Part shown: positions 39,342 to 49,225 of the stretch, piece by piece
Numbering within the stretch: the stretch's first letter is position 1
Layout: each line of letters opens with the position of its first letter
DNA from: Chloroflexi bacterium TSY
GTDB lineage: Bacteria > Chloroflexota > Anaerolineae > Caldilineales > Caldilineaceae
Direction: 5' to 3'
DNA: 64,000 nucleotides
NCBI GenBank assembly: GCA_019217005.1
Contig: JAHBNG010000030.1
Coordinates: 1 to 64,000, forward strand
Translations under genes and position numbers: made by a program
The notes under the pieces: model-generated
What the model was told of the DNA's origin: nothing
What the model saw: only the letters and a program-made list of their open reading frames with translations
The model's database searches: none

Positions 39342-40150
39342 GGTTCTCCCGCACTATTTATGAAAAGGGACTTGACAGGATGTGGATAATAGGAAGCCGG
39401 ATTCAATCAAGGAGGCTTCCGATGAGAAAACTAGAGTTCCTGTTGCCAGAAAAGGCAGAATTAGAAGTGAATGAAATCGAGTTTGACAACAAACAAGTGA
39501 ATTTGAAGGTGTCAAGCAATCATCCGACAGCGAGATGTCCAGATTGTGGTCAGGAATCAGACAAAGTCAATAGATCATACGAGCGAAATCCATCAGATTT
39601 GCCGTGTGCAAGGAATGGAATCCAGTTGCAGATGAAAGTGAGAAGCTTCTTCTGCAAGAATGAGGAATGTAGTCATCGAACGTTTGCAGAAAGATTTCCT
39701 GGTGTGGTTGCGCCCTATGCGCGCCGAACGGAACGACGAACAGAGCAACAGCAAGAGGTGGCCTTTGCATTAGGTGGGGAGGCAGGTGCTCGTTTGCTGA
39801 AGAGTCTGGGCATGCCGACAAGTCCTGATACGCTCATTCGTTTGATTCGCCGAGCACCGGATGGTTCAGGACCAACAGCCGGAGCAACTGACTTCTTGGC
39901 TCCACGATGTGGCTGCTTCTGGAATCGCCGCATTGACATCCTTTGCCAATGGGATTCGACAGGATCTTTCCGCTGTGACCCATGCCCTTTCTTCTCCCTG
40001 GAGCAACGGGCAGACCGAGGGACAGGTCAACCGCTTGAAGTTCATCAAACGTCAGATGTATGGCCGCGCCAACTTTGTCCTCCTGCGCCGCCGCGTTCTT
40101 GGTCCCCAGCTTTGAGCTAGATCCACTTTCATCGAAAGTGTAGGAGAACC
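39342..40150 (+). mobile_element. Internally deleted ISL3-family element
   Basis: About 810 bp with inverted ends GGTTCTCCCGCACTATTTAT and the partner CGAAAGTGTAGGAGAACC. Both element ends and both ends of the transposase gene are kept, but roughly 600-700 bases of its middle are missing compared with usual ISL3 size (about 1.4-1.5 kb). It is thus a non-autonomous derivative inserted in the integrase gene. A perfect 8-bp target duplication was not seen. Confidence 0.75.
39421..40115 (+). pseudogene. ISL3 transposase with internal deletion
   Basis: The N-terminal zinc finger (CPDCGQESDKVNRSY) with FFCKNEECSHRTFAERFPGV is typical of ISL3. The family helix-turn-helix LKSLGMPTSPDTLIRLIRRA follows. 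After about residue 145 the frame jumps straight to the C-terminal end, where the other frame reads HALSSPWSNGQTEGQVNRLK and then FIKRQMYGRANFVLLRRRVL. GQTEGQVNRLK includes the last catalytic Glu. The first two catalytic Asp and the DDE core are absent. The protein cannot be active. Confidence 0.8.
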
Positions 40151-40204
40151 TCCTTTTCTTGCCCAAGGAACAGAATGTCTAACGATAACATACGAAACTC
40201 ATGA

Positions 40205-40434
40205 GTCTCAGTAGATCCAAATTTCAGGTTTTGAGAGAGAATTCTGGCTAAACAGTTGACATAAATACAAATTTGCCGGTCGATATCTAGTTTTTGCGTT
40301 AGATTTGGGCGATTTTCAGATATGAAATAGGTTGTTTTCTGTAACCGAAATCTGAATAAATGACTCCAAAATCCCTGCAATCTCGACTGAAAATCGCCAA
40401 AAACGCCAAATTTGGATCTACTGAGTCTTGTTTG
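40205..40434. repeat. Long palindromic repeat, P5-like
   Basis: Outer arms CTCAGTAGATCCAAATTT and AAATTTGGATCTACTGAG enclose about 190 bases rich in further pairs (for example CGATTTTCAG with CTGAAAATCG). It lies after the integrase remnant and is the largest member of the P5 type seen here. Confidence 0.75.
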
Positions 40435-40461
40435 CACCATTTTTCGCATTGAAGTAGACTG

Positions 40462-40549
40462 CTAAGAACCTATCCGAAAAGTGGTTGTGAGTTCGACCGG
40501 TTTCTCGAGCGAGAATACAACGTCACAGAGCTTTTCGGATAAGCACTAA
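40462..40549. repeat. Palindromic repeat P3
   Basis: Ends TAAGAACCTATCCGAAAAG and CTTTTCGGATAAGCACTAA with a central hairpin CTCGAGCGAG. Other copies are at 45698-45888, 47253-47338, 55895-55978 and 55986-56071. Confidence 0.8.
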
Positions 40550-40626
40550 TATGAGATGCGCGATTTTGGATTTACTCTTCACAAAGAGTTTTGGAACAGA
40601 TGGCTCGTCGACTTTGAGATGCGCAA

Positions 40627-40730
40627 AAGGCTTTTCCAGAAATTAAACTGTCCAATTCGATTGGAAAAGCCAAAGCCATTCCAGAGAGAACGATCTGTTC
40701 TGATAGATGATTATATTTTTGGAATGGCCA
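40627..40730. repeat. Palindromic repeat P4
   Basis: Begins AAGGCTTTTCCAGAAATTAA, with the internal partner GGAAAAGCC at about 40662. It then has GCCATTCCAGAGAGAA with TTTTTGGAATGGCC at the right end. It forms two adjacent stem-loops, as in the 45594 copy. Confidence 0.7.
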
Positions 40731-40869
40731 AACATGATTTCATTTCTTCACGTGTAAAGCAAGAATCGGGTGGAAACATTGATAAGCTTCATGTAATATA
40801 GGTAGCACAAGGGTCGCTAGTATGTCTGCCCTGGAGGGAGAACAAAATACACAAACGTTGCAAGTTCCC

Positions 40870-41405
40870 TCATAAATTTACTGTAAAGTAAGTAATTGGG
40901 TATTCGTTAACCCCCTCCCAGCCTCCTGGCAGGGGTAGGTTTTTCAGCAACAGACTCAAAAAGGGTCGAAATTGGGCATGAATTGGGCGTTTTGGACTCT
41001 AAAATGGCCGGTTTTGACCCCAAAATTGGGTCCAGCGGAAAAAACCTACCCCTCAAAGCTTCCTGCCTCCCCCAGCTTGGGGAGGAGCAGAAATCTCGTC
41101 AGCGATGTGACAGTCCCCTCCCCAATTTGGTTCAGGGGCGGACAGGTACTATACGAAACAGATATTTAGGTCAATTTGGGTCGATTTGGCAATTAGAACC
41201 GCATTTGTATCACAGATATTCACGGCAAAATGCTCAAACTTGCAAGTTTCGACCCGAACATAAGTCGATTTGCCGAAACGAAAACTCAAATTGCTGCAAA
41301 AATCGCCTGATTGGCCACTTCGCATAGAAAGTGTCCGCCCTTGAACCCAATTTGGGGAGGGTTAGGGAGGGGCCAGAATACCAGAAAACTTACTTTACGC
41401 AGTAA
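40870..41405. repeat. Large nested inverted-repeat structure
   Basis: No gene is evident in this stretch upstream of the Ada-like gene. Outer arms TTACTGTAAAGTAAGT and ACTTACTTTACGCAGTAA enclose several further inverted pairs. These are GGGGTAGGTTTTT with AAAAAACCTACCCC, and CCTCCCCAATTTGGTTCA with TGAACCCAATTTGGGGAGG; the latter arms also include GGGCGGACA/TGTCCGCCC. There are also G/C-rich blocks (CCCCTCCCAGCC, GGAGGGTTAGGGAGGGG). The whole could fold as one long cruciform or act as a miniature transposon. Two short tandem AAATTGGG/AATTGGGC units add to the repetitiveness. Confidence 0.65.
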
Positions 41406-41443
41406 TAAATCTAGAATCGTAAATCTAAAATAAGGATTTCTCC

Positions 41444-42388
41444 ATGTCATCCAATTCTATGTCACCCAATTTCGACTCAACATCCGACTATGCTCGAATC
41501 GAAGAAGCAATACGCTATCTCGAGGAGAATTTTCGCGAGCAACCGACGCTCAGCGAACTTTCTGCGCACTTGGGGTTTAGCCCCTTTTACCTTCAGCGTC
41601 TCTTTACGCGTTGGGCAGGGATCAGCCCCAAACGATTCGTCCAATTTTTGACGGCTGATTATGCCAAGGAACTATTACGCAATTCAGTCAGCGTGCTTGA
41701 CGCAACCTATGAAAGTGGTCTGTCTAGCCCTAGTCGCCTACACGATTTGCTCATCAATGTAGAAGCTGTCTCACCAGGCGAATATAAAAGCAGCGGAAAA
41801 GATATCGAAATTCGCTATGGATTTCATGATACCCCCTTTGGGATATGCCTGCTGGGCGTCACGGATCGAGGCATTTGCACCCTCTCATTCTTATCGAGCC
41901 AAGAAAACGGAGCCGGAAAGACGACTGCTTTACAGATGCTTAAGACCGATTGGTCGTCTGCGACGCTCATTGAAAAACCAGAGGAAACGATGCCCTTAGT
42001 GGAACAGATCTTTCCCCAAAACGTTAAAAACTTAGATGAAAGTTCCAGTCAAGAGGACGCCAACAAGACGGTTTCCATTAAACAGCAGCTGAATCCAAGC
42101 CAGCGTCAGGTGAATCTCTTGTTGCGCGGGACGAATTTCCAGATCAAAGTGTGGGAAGCTCTCCTGAAAATACCAGTGGGCGGACTTTGGAGTTATAGTG
42201 ATGTCGCCCGTGAAATCGGCAATCCCAAAGCAGTACGCGCTGTTGGCAGTGCTGTGGGTGTGAATCCAGTCGCTTATCTCATTCCCTGTCATCGAGTGAT
42301 CCGCAAAAGCGGTGCAATACGAGACTACCGCTGGGGTGCCTTGCGCAAAAAGGCCCTAGTTGTCTGGGAGGTGGCACAAGTTGCATAG
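41444..42388 (+). CDS. Ada-like AraC regulator / O6-methylguanine-DNA methyltransferase
   Basis: 314 residues. The N-terminal AraC-type helix-turn-helix pair (about 15-110) reads TLSELSAHLGFSPFYLQRLF and DATYESGLSSPSRLHDLLI. The C-terminal methyltransferase domain (about 215-312) has the active-site Cys282 in LIPCHRVIRKSGAIRDYRWG. The protein transfers the methyl group from damaged guanine to its own Cys and regulates transcription. The Ada N-terminal zinc domain that repairs phosphotriesters is missing, so it is the shorter type. It is preceded by a large palindromic region and followed 16 bases later by the tubulin-like gene. Confidence 0.92.
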   Translation: MSSNSMSPNFDSTSDYARIEEAIRYLEENFREQPTLSELSAHLGFSPFYLQRLFTRWAGISPKRFVQFLTADYAKELLRNSVSVLDATYESGLSSPSRLHDLLINVEAVSPGEYKSSGKDIEIRYGFHDTPFGICLLGVTDRGICTLSFLSSQENGAGKTTALQMLKTDWSSATLIEKPEETMPLVEQIFPQNVKNLDESSSQEDANKTVSIKQQLNPSQRQVNLLLRGTNFQIKVWEALLKIPVGGLWSYSDVAREIGNPKAVRAVGSAVGVNPVAYLIPCHRVIRKSGAIRDYRWGALRKKALVVWEVAQVA

Positions 42389-42404
42389 ATAAATAGAATT
42401 CCCG

Positions 42405-45400
42405 ATGAGCGCAATTTTTAGCTATAATCGAGCAGCGATCCTTTGTTTTGGAGGATGGGGGTTGCAGGTGATGCTTCATCTGCAGCCGCGGCTACGCGCT
42501 GCGCAGGAACGCCGCAGTGCTCTAGGATCTGTGGGCCCAGACTTGGCACGGATTACAAACTTTGCCCTATTGATGCCGGAGTCACTGCTTGATCACAATG
42601 GCCAGTCACTCTTTTATGTACGCCAGTTTCCAACCGAACAAGACGGCGGGCCAGATCTAGAACCCTTCTACCTGGAACAGCAGTTGACAAAGATTGATCA
42701 AGCCGGAACCGATGCGAATGAACGCCGGCTGGCGGGGCTCTTTACGGCTGCGGAGCGTCGTGGATCTACGCTATTCCGCATGGCGGAACCCAATCTGCGT
42801 CCACTCAGCTATACCAACGAAAATGCAAATAGCGCTTTTCGAACACAAGCAACTGGGTTGACCCCGCGTGCCTACAGGTTGAATCAACCTACAAATGATC
42901 TGCGCCATGCCACGCGTGCTGACATGTTCCATACTGCACTCGAACACGCAGACCATGTTGCTCGACTGTTGGAAACCCACTTGGTCGACCCGATACGCGA
43001 AGATAATCTGGCGCCCAACGACCCCTTTGTGCAAACGACACTCTATGTAGTGGCTTCTCTCTATGAACCACTCACCACAGCCTTGATCTGGCCTACAGTT
43101 GCGCAACTAATGCAGCGGATGGAACGACGCAACCTGTCGCACGTCGTTGGCCTATTTGCCACCGGTAGCTATGCCAACGATGAAAGTAGAGCCCTAGAAA
43201 ATGCTGCAACCTATGCGGCGCTTAGCGAGCTGGAAATCTTCACTGGTCTGCGCAATGCTAGCTTTCAAAACAATCCCCTCGAGAGCATGAGCCTTCAGAG
43301 TAGTAGCGAAGGAAGCTTAGAGCTTGCCTCAGTTGTTCAAGGGGCAAATTCACCGCTCATTTCTCAGTTTGGAAAATCGTTATTCGATCAAATCTATCTA
43401 CTGGATCGGGAAAAGAGTAATCAGGGGCTTTCTCAGAATAGCCATGAATTAGCCATTTTGGTCGGCAACGCGCTTGAAACATTTGTTGCCGCCAATGGCA
43501 ATCTTTTTGTCCAGGAACAGGTGGGTATCGGTCTACATGGGATTGAGTTTCATGGCGGTGCCAAACGACCATACAGCCTGATTGGTGCAGCAACTGACTA
43601 CGTTCCATTGGCCGAAATTTTGCGTGCTGTCAATCGGCAAGAGGGACGACGTTTGGCCCAACAGTGGGCACTTCACGCGACACAGAATGAAACAATCATC
43701 GAAAACCCATTGACCAAGACAGTCGTCAAAATTGAGCGACCAACGACAACACTGGCAAATTTGGGAATGTCTCTCCCCAATGCGCTGGCTCAGATGACGC
43801 AGTTGCTGCCGGAACTCTATCTAAATCCTGCCCCCAGCGCAATTGAGGATTTATCTGTCCAAGTGCCGTTTATACTCTCCAAGACAGCAGCGGTTGATTT
43901 AAGACGATCGCCTGCCGGGGAATGGCCTACGGCCTTTGAGCAACATCTAGAGAAAATAGAAGAGGTTTTCGAGTTAGCAGTCGGTTCCCAAGCATTGGAC
44001 CAGACGTGGGGGCTGTCTGATTCTGAACTCTATCTTGATGCCGTGGAAGGCAAAACGAATCCTCAACCCAAATTGTTGGGCGCGCTTTTGCACCGCATAG
44101 AACAGCGCCTACTGGAGCAGCTTGCTGCTTCTCCGGCGGGTCTTCCCCATGCCCGTAAACAGGTAGCCATTTGGCTGCACGAAGTCGATGACCAACTTGA
44201 GAGTCATCGTCATGTGGAGCAGACGATCTCGACTGCTGCAACACCCGAATTAGCGCCAGCGCGCTACGAGTTGGCGCGGCGAGAATGGTTCTCGCGCTAT
44301 GAACGTGCGATTGAGCGAGTGCCCAAGTGGTGGCGTTTACTACTGGGGATTGGGATCAGTATTGCAATTGTGGCATTTATTGCAACGCTCTATCTGTACT
44401 CCATTGAACGGACGTGGAATCCAGTCAACGATTCTGTTGCTTTAGCAGGATTTGGCCTGTTGATGAGTCTGGCTGGTGCGCTCTTCTATCGGCAGCGTGT
44501 TCTAGAAGTGACCAAGCTGCGGCGTGAACGAGTCGAACTCGCGCAGACAGAACTAACAGCACAGCTGCAAGTATATGCGAATCAAGGGATTTTGCGCCTT
44601 TATGATCGCTTGTTGGATCGGCTACAACGGTTGGCGCGCATGATGACTGAAGCTGAGGCCGAGTTGAGTCGCTGGAGCGATGAAGATGGGCATGCTGGCG
44701 TTTCTGATGTGGAGAAACTTATTCCGGCAACGTATAAGACGCATCTACGCCAGCCAAAGATTAACCGAGAATTGTGGCAACGGGCGGTTCAATATCTACA
44801 TCAGCAACAGAGCGTAAACCGCGCAGAAGATGCGGGGCGGTTGGTTGATCTATGGCGTACGCCAGAGTGGCGAAATGAATTGGAAAGGCTTTTGACCGGC
44901 GTTAGCGCACATCAAACAGAGCGTCTCCGTGGACAACCCCAAGCAAGCTCAATAGCAGATTTGATTCGACAGACTGTTGGCCGCACAATGATGTCGGTCA
45001 GCATTGAAGAGGATGGACCCGCTCGTACGGCACTCGTGCGTGAGTTAGCCGAAAAATTTGGGATAGAGAATTTACTTTGGCGTAATCGAATTGTCGAGCA
45101 ACAGCGCTCGCGGTATTTGCGAGCGATCGATGCTGAATCGATAAAGGCTCAGGAAGGACCGATTGTTTACTCTGAAATTCGTTCGAAGCACCAATATGTG
45201 GAGACGGCGTGGAGCCGCGCAAAGCCAGCCGCCAATTATGATGTAGTCGATCGGTTGGCAACGCGTGGAACCACGGTAGAATTTGCCGCCGCATCTGGTG
45301 ATCCGCAAAGCGATCTGACCCGTTCACTCCTAGAAGAATTTGGTGTTACATTGTTGCCGACAGAGGATCCCTTCAGCATTAGCTTTGTCCGAACTGTCCA

Positions 45401-45596
45401 TGGACTTGGCTTGGACGATTTAGATAGCATACAGCGCTATCGGACGGAGCTGCGCTTTTTGTCTGCAGAAGAGCGGGCCCTCGTTTTGCTAACGTCCGAT
45501 CCAGAAGATAAAATTTATCAATATCAGGCCTCCAGCAATCTATTTCCAGTTGATGCCTTTGAACCGGATAGTGATTCGCCCATTGATTCATCTTAG
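42405..45596 (+). CDS. Large tubulin-like (Tubulin_2-type) membrane protein
   Basis: 1063 residues. The N-terminus AAILCFGGWGLQVMLHLQPR has a glycine turn after a first strand, as in FtsZ/tubulin-like nucleotide folds. HVVGLFATGSYANDESRALE followed by NAATYAALSELEIF near 245-280 resembles the block in bacterial tubulin-like proteins of the Tubulin_2 family. Two membrane helices lie at about 642-665 (LLLGIGISIAIVAFIATLYL) and 678-697. A long helical, partly coiled-coil region follows (about 700-900). Its partners and role are unknown; it could be a membrane-tethered polymer or nucleotide switch. The stop codon abuts a P4 palindrome. Confidence 0.6.
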   Translation: MSAIFSYNRAAILCFGGWGLQVMLHLQPRLRAAQERRSALGSVGPDLARITNFALLMPESLLDHNGQSLFYVRQFPTEQDGGPDLEPFYLEQQLTKIDQAGTDANERRLAGLFTAAERRGSTLFRMAEPNLRPLSYTNENANSAFRTQATGLTPRAYRLNQPTNDLRHATRADMFHTALEHADHVARLLETHLVDPIREDNLAPNDPFVQTTLYVVASLYEPLTTALIWPTVAQLMQRMERRNLSHVVGLFATGSYANDESRALENAATYAALSELEIFTGLRNASFQNNPLESMSLQSSSEGSLELASVVQGANSPLISQFGKSLFDQIYLLDREKSNQGLSQNSHELAILVGNALETFVAANGNLFVQEQVGIGLHGIEFHGGAKRPYSLIGAATDYVPLAEILRAVNRQEGRRLAQQWALHATQNETIIENPLTKTVVKIERPTTTLANLGMSLPNALAQMTQLLPELYLNPAPSAIEDLSVQVPFILSKTAAVDLRRSPAGEWPTAFEQHLEKIEEVFELAVGSQALDQTWGLSDSELYLDAVEGKTNPQPKLLGALLHRIEQRLLEQLAASPAGLPHARKQVAIWLHEVDDQLESHRHVEQTISTAATPELAPARYELARREWFSRYERAIERVPKWWRLLLGIGISIAIVAFIATLYLYSIERTWNPVNDSVALAGFGLLMSLAGALFYRQRVLEVTKLRRERVELAQTELTAQLQVYANQGILRLYDRLLDRLQRLARMMTEAEAELSRWSDEDGHAGVSDVEKLIPATYKTHLRQPKINRELWQRAVQYLHQQQSVNRAEDAGRLVDLWRTPEWRNELERLLTGVSAHQTERLRGQPQASSIADLIRQTVGRTMMSVSIEEDGPARTALVRELAEKFGIENLLWRNRIVEQQRSRYLRAIDAESIKAQEGPIVYSEIRSKHQYVETAWSRAKPAANYDVVDRLATRGTTVEFAAASGDPQSDLTRSLLEEFGVTLLPTEDPFSISFVRTVHGLGLDDLDSIQRYRTELRFLSAEERALVLLTSDPEDKIYQYQASSNLFPVDAFEPDSDSPIDSS

Positions 45597-45699
45597 GCTT
45601 TTCCAACAATTAAAATCCCTAATTTGATCTGGAAAAGTGCAAGCCATTCCAGAGAAATAGACTTGGCAAATTAGGGGTTATTTCTCTGGAATGGCCTTA
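45594..45699. repeat. Palindromic repeat P4 at a stop codon
   Basis: Starts on the TAG of the tubulin-like gene: TTAGGCTTTTCCAACAATTA, then AAATCCCTAATTTGATCTGG. The second hairpin is GCCATTCCAGAGAAATA with TATTTCTCTGGAATGGCC. The first 37 bases after the stop are the same as those after lutC at 55857. It could act as a transcript end. Confidence 0.75.
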
Positions 45700-45888
45700 G
45701 TGCTTATCCGAAAAGTTCTGGTTCAACAGGATCACATGTGGTTGACGGTATCGAATGAATTCGACGCCTGCTTTACCAAACCTGCTGAAGCAGGTTTTCT
45801 GTGGCAGACGCCGGTTTCAACCGGTGGCGTCTTTGTCAACTCAAGAAACTGGTCGGAGTCACAACCACTTTTCAGATACGTTCTAAAG
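45698..45888. repeat. Palindromic repeat P3, long form
   Basis: Ends AGTGCTTATCCGAAAAGTTC and CAACCACTTTTCAGATACGT enclose about 150 bases with further hairpins (CCTGCTGAAGCAGG; CGCCGGTTTCAACCGGTGG). It directly follows the P4 copy and ends 15 bases before the radical SAM start codon, so it forms that gene's leader. Confidence 0.7.
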
Positions 45889-45902
45889 CTTACGTTTATA
45901 CT

Positions 45903-46979
45903 ATGCTCAGCTTGATCCCCAAACTACCCATGTATTGGGCCTTCCGCACATTTGGTTGGCCACAGGTGAAACCCTTCTCGGTTGTGGTTAGCGTCAGCTT
46001 CCGCTGTAATAGCAAATGTCGCACATGTGACGTATGGCGCAAACCGAATGATGACCTGACGCTAGAGGAGTGGGATAAAGTCTTTGCCAGCCTTGGCAAA
46101 ACACCTTTTTACATTACCTTTACTGGCGGTGAACCGTTTCTGCGCCAGGATTTGGATGATCTCGTTATCAGCGCTTACAAACATTGTCAGCCAGAGGTAA
46201 TTACCATCCCCACGAATGGTATGTTGACAGAGCGTACAATCGCGAAAGTCGCACGCATGTGTCGAGAGTGTCCAAAGAGTAGCATCGGCATCAATTTAAG
46301 TTTAGATGGCGTTGGGACAGAGCATGATGATATCCGAGGGGTGGAAGGCAATTGGGATCTTTCCATCAAGACCTGGAACCAACTAAAGAACCTACAGAAG
46401 CAGTATGCGAATCTGGTCTTAACAGTGCATACTGTTATCAGTCGCTTTAATGTTCATCGCTTTTCTGAGATACAGGAAGGGTTAAAATTTTTGGCGCCAG
46501 ATAGCTATATCACAGAGGTGGCCGAAGAACGTGTTGAATTGGATACGGTTGGCTGGGGAATTACGCCTCTTCCTGATGATTATGATGAAATTGCAGATTT
46601 TCTGAGCCAACAAGCACGACAAACACCAGCCAAAGGCATTGCACGCTTTACCCAGGCTTTTCGCGCACAATATTATCAGTTGGCCAAAAAGGTTCTCCAT
46701 GATCAGGATCAGGTCATTCCATGTTATGCTGGCTGGGCGAGTGCACATATCGCACCGAACGGCGATCTCTGGAGTTGCTGTATCCGTGCCGAAGCAGCGG
46801 GTAACTTGCGAGACCACAATTATAACATCACGCCTGTCTGGCGCGGCGCGGCAATGGAGGAGTTGCGCGGCAGTATTCGGCGCAAAGAATGTGCCTGCCC
46901 CATGGCGAATGCCAACTATGCCAATATGCTGCTTCATCCACCAACCGTAACGAAAGTGATTCTGGATGTTGTAACGTAA
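45903..46979 (+). CDS. Radical SAM protein with SPASM-like C-terminus
   Basis: 358 residues from ATG 45903 ([14 protein letters not shown]). Upstream open frame comes from palindromic repeats and is rejected as coding. The SAM-binding Fe-S site is CNSKCRTC (C35, C39, C42), followed by [10 protein letters not shown]. The C-terminal Cys set ([25 protein letters not shown]) suggests an extra Fe-S cluster of SPASM type. Such enzymes modify peptides, cofactors or lipids. No small peptide substrate gene is obvious beside it. Target unknown. Confidence 0.85.
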   Translation: MLSLIPKLPMYWAFRTFGWPQVKPFSVVVSVSFRCNSKCRTCDVWRKPNDDLTLEEWDKVFASLGKTPFYITFTGGEPFLRQDLDDLVISAYKHCQPEVITIPTNGMLTERTIAKVARMCRECPKSSIGINLSLDGVGTEHDDIRGVEGNWDLSIKTWNQLKNLQKQYANLVLTVHTVISRFNVHRFSEIQEGLKFLAPDSYITEVAEERVELDTVGWGITPLPDDYDEIADFLSQQARQTPAKGIARFTQAFRAQYYQLAKKVLHDQDQVIPCYAGWASAHIAPNGDLWSCCIRAEAAGNLRDHNYNITPVWRGAAMEELRGSIRRKECACPMANANYANMLLHPPTVTKVILDVVT

Positions 46980-47416
46980 TGATCGAAGATTATACTTTGA
47001 TAATGGTTCGCCGTTAACTGACGAACCGCTTTAGAGATAAGATTCTGAGGCCACAACTAGATGTTATCCCGATCACTTCAGTTACCCTGTAACCACTACC
47101 TATACTTTAAGTGTACGATCTTCATACGAGTTGTAAGCTCTTCGTAATACCTTTTTCTTGGTTTCTATATTACAATAAGATAAATAGATTCCAAATAACC
47201 TCTGATTCCCTACGATTCATTGCTGTGCACATTGATCCCCATTACGTCACACTTTAGCGCTTATCTGAAAAGTTCTGTGATGATGCATTCTTACCCGAGA
47301 AGTTGGTCGGGCTCACAACCACTTTTCGGGTTCTTAGGCGAACGTGCTCATCGGTCGGTATAATTTACTTGAGAAAGTATATCGAACACGGGCATCATTT
47401 AGACGTTTTACTTGTG
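46980..47416. other. Intergenic region with hairpin and P3 repeat
   Basis: About 435 bases. A hairpin GGTTCGCC/GACGAACC at about 47004-47029 follows the radical SAM gene and may end its transcript, though the T tract is weak. Family P3 lies at 47253-47338 (CTTATCTGAAAAGTTC with CACTTTTCGGGTTC). No coding frame of note. The region ends at the left end of ISx. Confidence 0.55.
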
Positions 47417-48923
47417 CTTTACTTTCTGGTAAAAGAAAAGAGATGAGGTGAGAAATGTGACAAAAAGCGGTTAGCGTTTCATCCTAAAGGTAGCGAAACC
47501 AAAAAGGAGGAAGGAATGCTAACCGCGCCAGAAATAACTATAGCAGTACTGATGAATGTATTGCAAGTAACGCCGGTGGGAACAAACGTAAATGTAATGC
47601 GTCTGATGTGGGCGATGATGAATGGGTCGTTTCTGAAAAGTCGAGGAGCAATCCATAGTGGATTGAATGAAAGCGGGTTTGAAGATGAGGAGATCCGAAG
47701 AAGCTGGTGGAGCTTTCGATATGGATCATGGGATATTGCAAGCCTGCTCTCATCGTGGCAAGAAGAAGTGGAGTGGAAAGGGGAATGGGAGGCAAAAAAG
47801 TTAGAAGGATACCGAGTGAAAAGCATAGATATCACAGGGTTCTGGCGACCGAAGCTGCAAGGGAAAGTGAACCGACTCTATAACTCAACGGCTCGTCGGG
47901 CATTGCCCGCGCTCATCTTTGGAGTGATGATAAGCTCGGGGGGAGATAGGCGGGAAACGAGTGCCACTGCTCAAGGCAATCATGAGATGCGAGGTAGGCA
48001 CAAAGGAAAGTGAGTTTCGGAAAAAGCTGCTGAAAGAGACGAAGAAATCACTGGAGTCAGACGAAGTGGCGGTGGTCGATGCCGGGTTTACAATCAGAGA
48101 AATGCTAGAAAGCGACGTCGACCGATTTGTCCTTCGGGAAGCGATTAACTGCACAGCGCGCCGCAATGAGTTACCCGAACGTAAGGAAAAAAGGCAGACC
48201 ACCCGAATATGGTGATATTGTGCGTCCGCTCTCTCGATGCTATAGGGGAAAGCGACTCGAGGCCACAACTCCAGACTCGTTTGGTCAATTTGTCTATAGT
48301 GGTCGCCTGATTCGCTATCAAGCATGGCACAATCTCGTCCCCAGGACAACCAAGGTGGATACAGCCAACCGCACCTATTCGATTTACGTCTTTCAGGATC
48401 CTGCTTATCACACACCTTTGGTTCTGGCGACCGTCATGGCTTTACAAGCTGAAACCATTTATCTTTTCTATCTGGAGCGCTGGCCTGTTGAACATCCCCC
48501 CCTTGGCTTCCAAGCAGATGATTGGCTTACATCGTCAATTTGTTCATGCCGATGAGGCTTGCTTCCGCTTACCTGAACTGGGGCTGCTTGCTGGCAATCT
48601 TCTTTCCCATTTAGCCGCTTCTCTTCCTCCCATACCGACTGGCTACTGGGATCGAGAGCCTCAAGCCACTCCCGGCAGGCTGCGCCGCGTTCTCTCGAGT
48701 GCTCTTTTTCCAACTCCCGACCAACTCGACCCTGACTTTCGGAAAAAGGCCTCGGTTTCACACCATTTACCTAAAGGCGTTCTCGCTCATCGCCGCCTCA
48801 ATGCCGCTGCTTAAACTAGCCGAGCACTATTTTTACATTTTATCCCGTTTTTTCAGGGTGGATTCTTTTTTCCGCCCCTTTCGGTTTGCCCTTTGTCACT
48901 CAAGCCTTTACCAGAAAGTAAAG
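47417..48923 (+). mobile_element. ISx copy 2 with 5-bp target duplication
   Basis: 1507 bp with ends CTTTACTTTCTGGTAAA and TTTACCAGAAAGTAAAG. TTGTG is found on both sides (47412-47416 and 48924-48928), so this copy is in its original place. Compared with the copy at 58242 it has three one-base expansions, in a G run, an A run and a C run, all inside the transposase gene. Confidence 0.9.
47516..48814 (+). pseudogene. ISx transposase, three homopolymer frameshifts
   Basis: Same protein as the 431-residue copy at 58341, but the frame slips at a six-G run near 47939, a six-A run near 48187 and a seven-C run near 48500 (five, five and six bases in the intact copy). Pieces are 165, about 140 and 108 residues. 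All three changes are single-base gains in homopolymers, which is also the typical error type of some long-read platforms. The copy may therefore be intact in reality. Confidence 0.75.
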
Positions 48924-48944
48924 TTGTGTGGAAAAGTGAAATCT

Positions 48945-49127
48945 ATGCCCTGGACGAGTATCGCTTCGAGTACTTCTTTTTATATGGTAAATATTGCTAT
49001 TTTTATATTTTTCATCGCTGCAGTAATCAGCGTCTATAGTGCCTGTGTTCTTGCTAGTCGGTATGAAAAATTTACCGGTGAAGATGGGTCCGCGCCCTCA
49101 AACCACCGAACTGAAAGTTCATGCTAG
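48945..49127 (+). CDS. Small single-pass membrane protein, 60 residues
   Basis: Starts MPWTSIASSTSFYMVNIAIF; one membrane helix (about 14-37) is followed by a polar tail (SRYEKFTGEDGSAPSNHRTE). Not recognised. It lies between ISx and galM, and an identical copy is at 59767. The helix and Tyr/Lys-rich junction look like a genuine small membrane protein, but no ribosome site stands out, so the call is tentative. Confidence 0.4.
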   Translation: MPWTSIASSTSFYMVNIAIFIFFIAAVISVYSACVLASRYEKFTGEDGSAPSNHRTESSC

Positions 49128-49225
49128 TACGATACGATTGTGTGGTATAATGGATGATATCCCTTATCTGGTACGAACAGAACAACATCATGATCCCCAG
49201 CCGCTAACACACGAGAGAAACAAGC

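Noticed and set aside
40205..41405. CRISPR array in the repeat-rich region
   Set aside because: Repeats are inverted, few and unequal in spacing; there is no series of direct repeats with uniform spacers and no cas gene.
38587..41405. Prophage at tRNA-Val
   Set aside because: Only an integrase relic is present; no structural, terminase or replication genes.
45801..45902. Longer N-terminus for the radical SAM protein
   Set aside because: The extra 34 codons lie in a P3 palindrome and do not match the family; ATG 45903 begins the conserved part.
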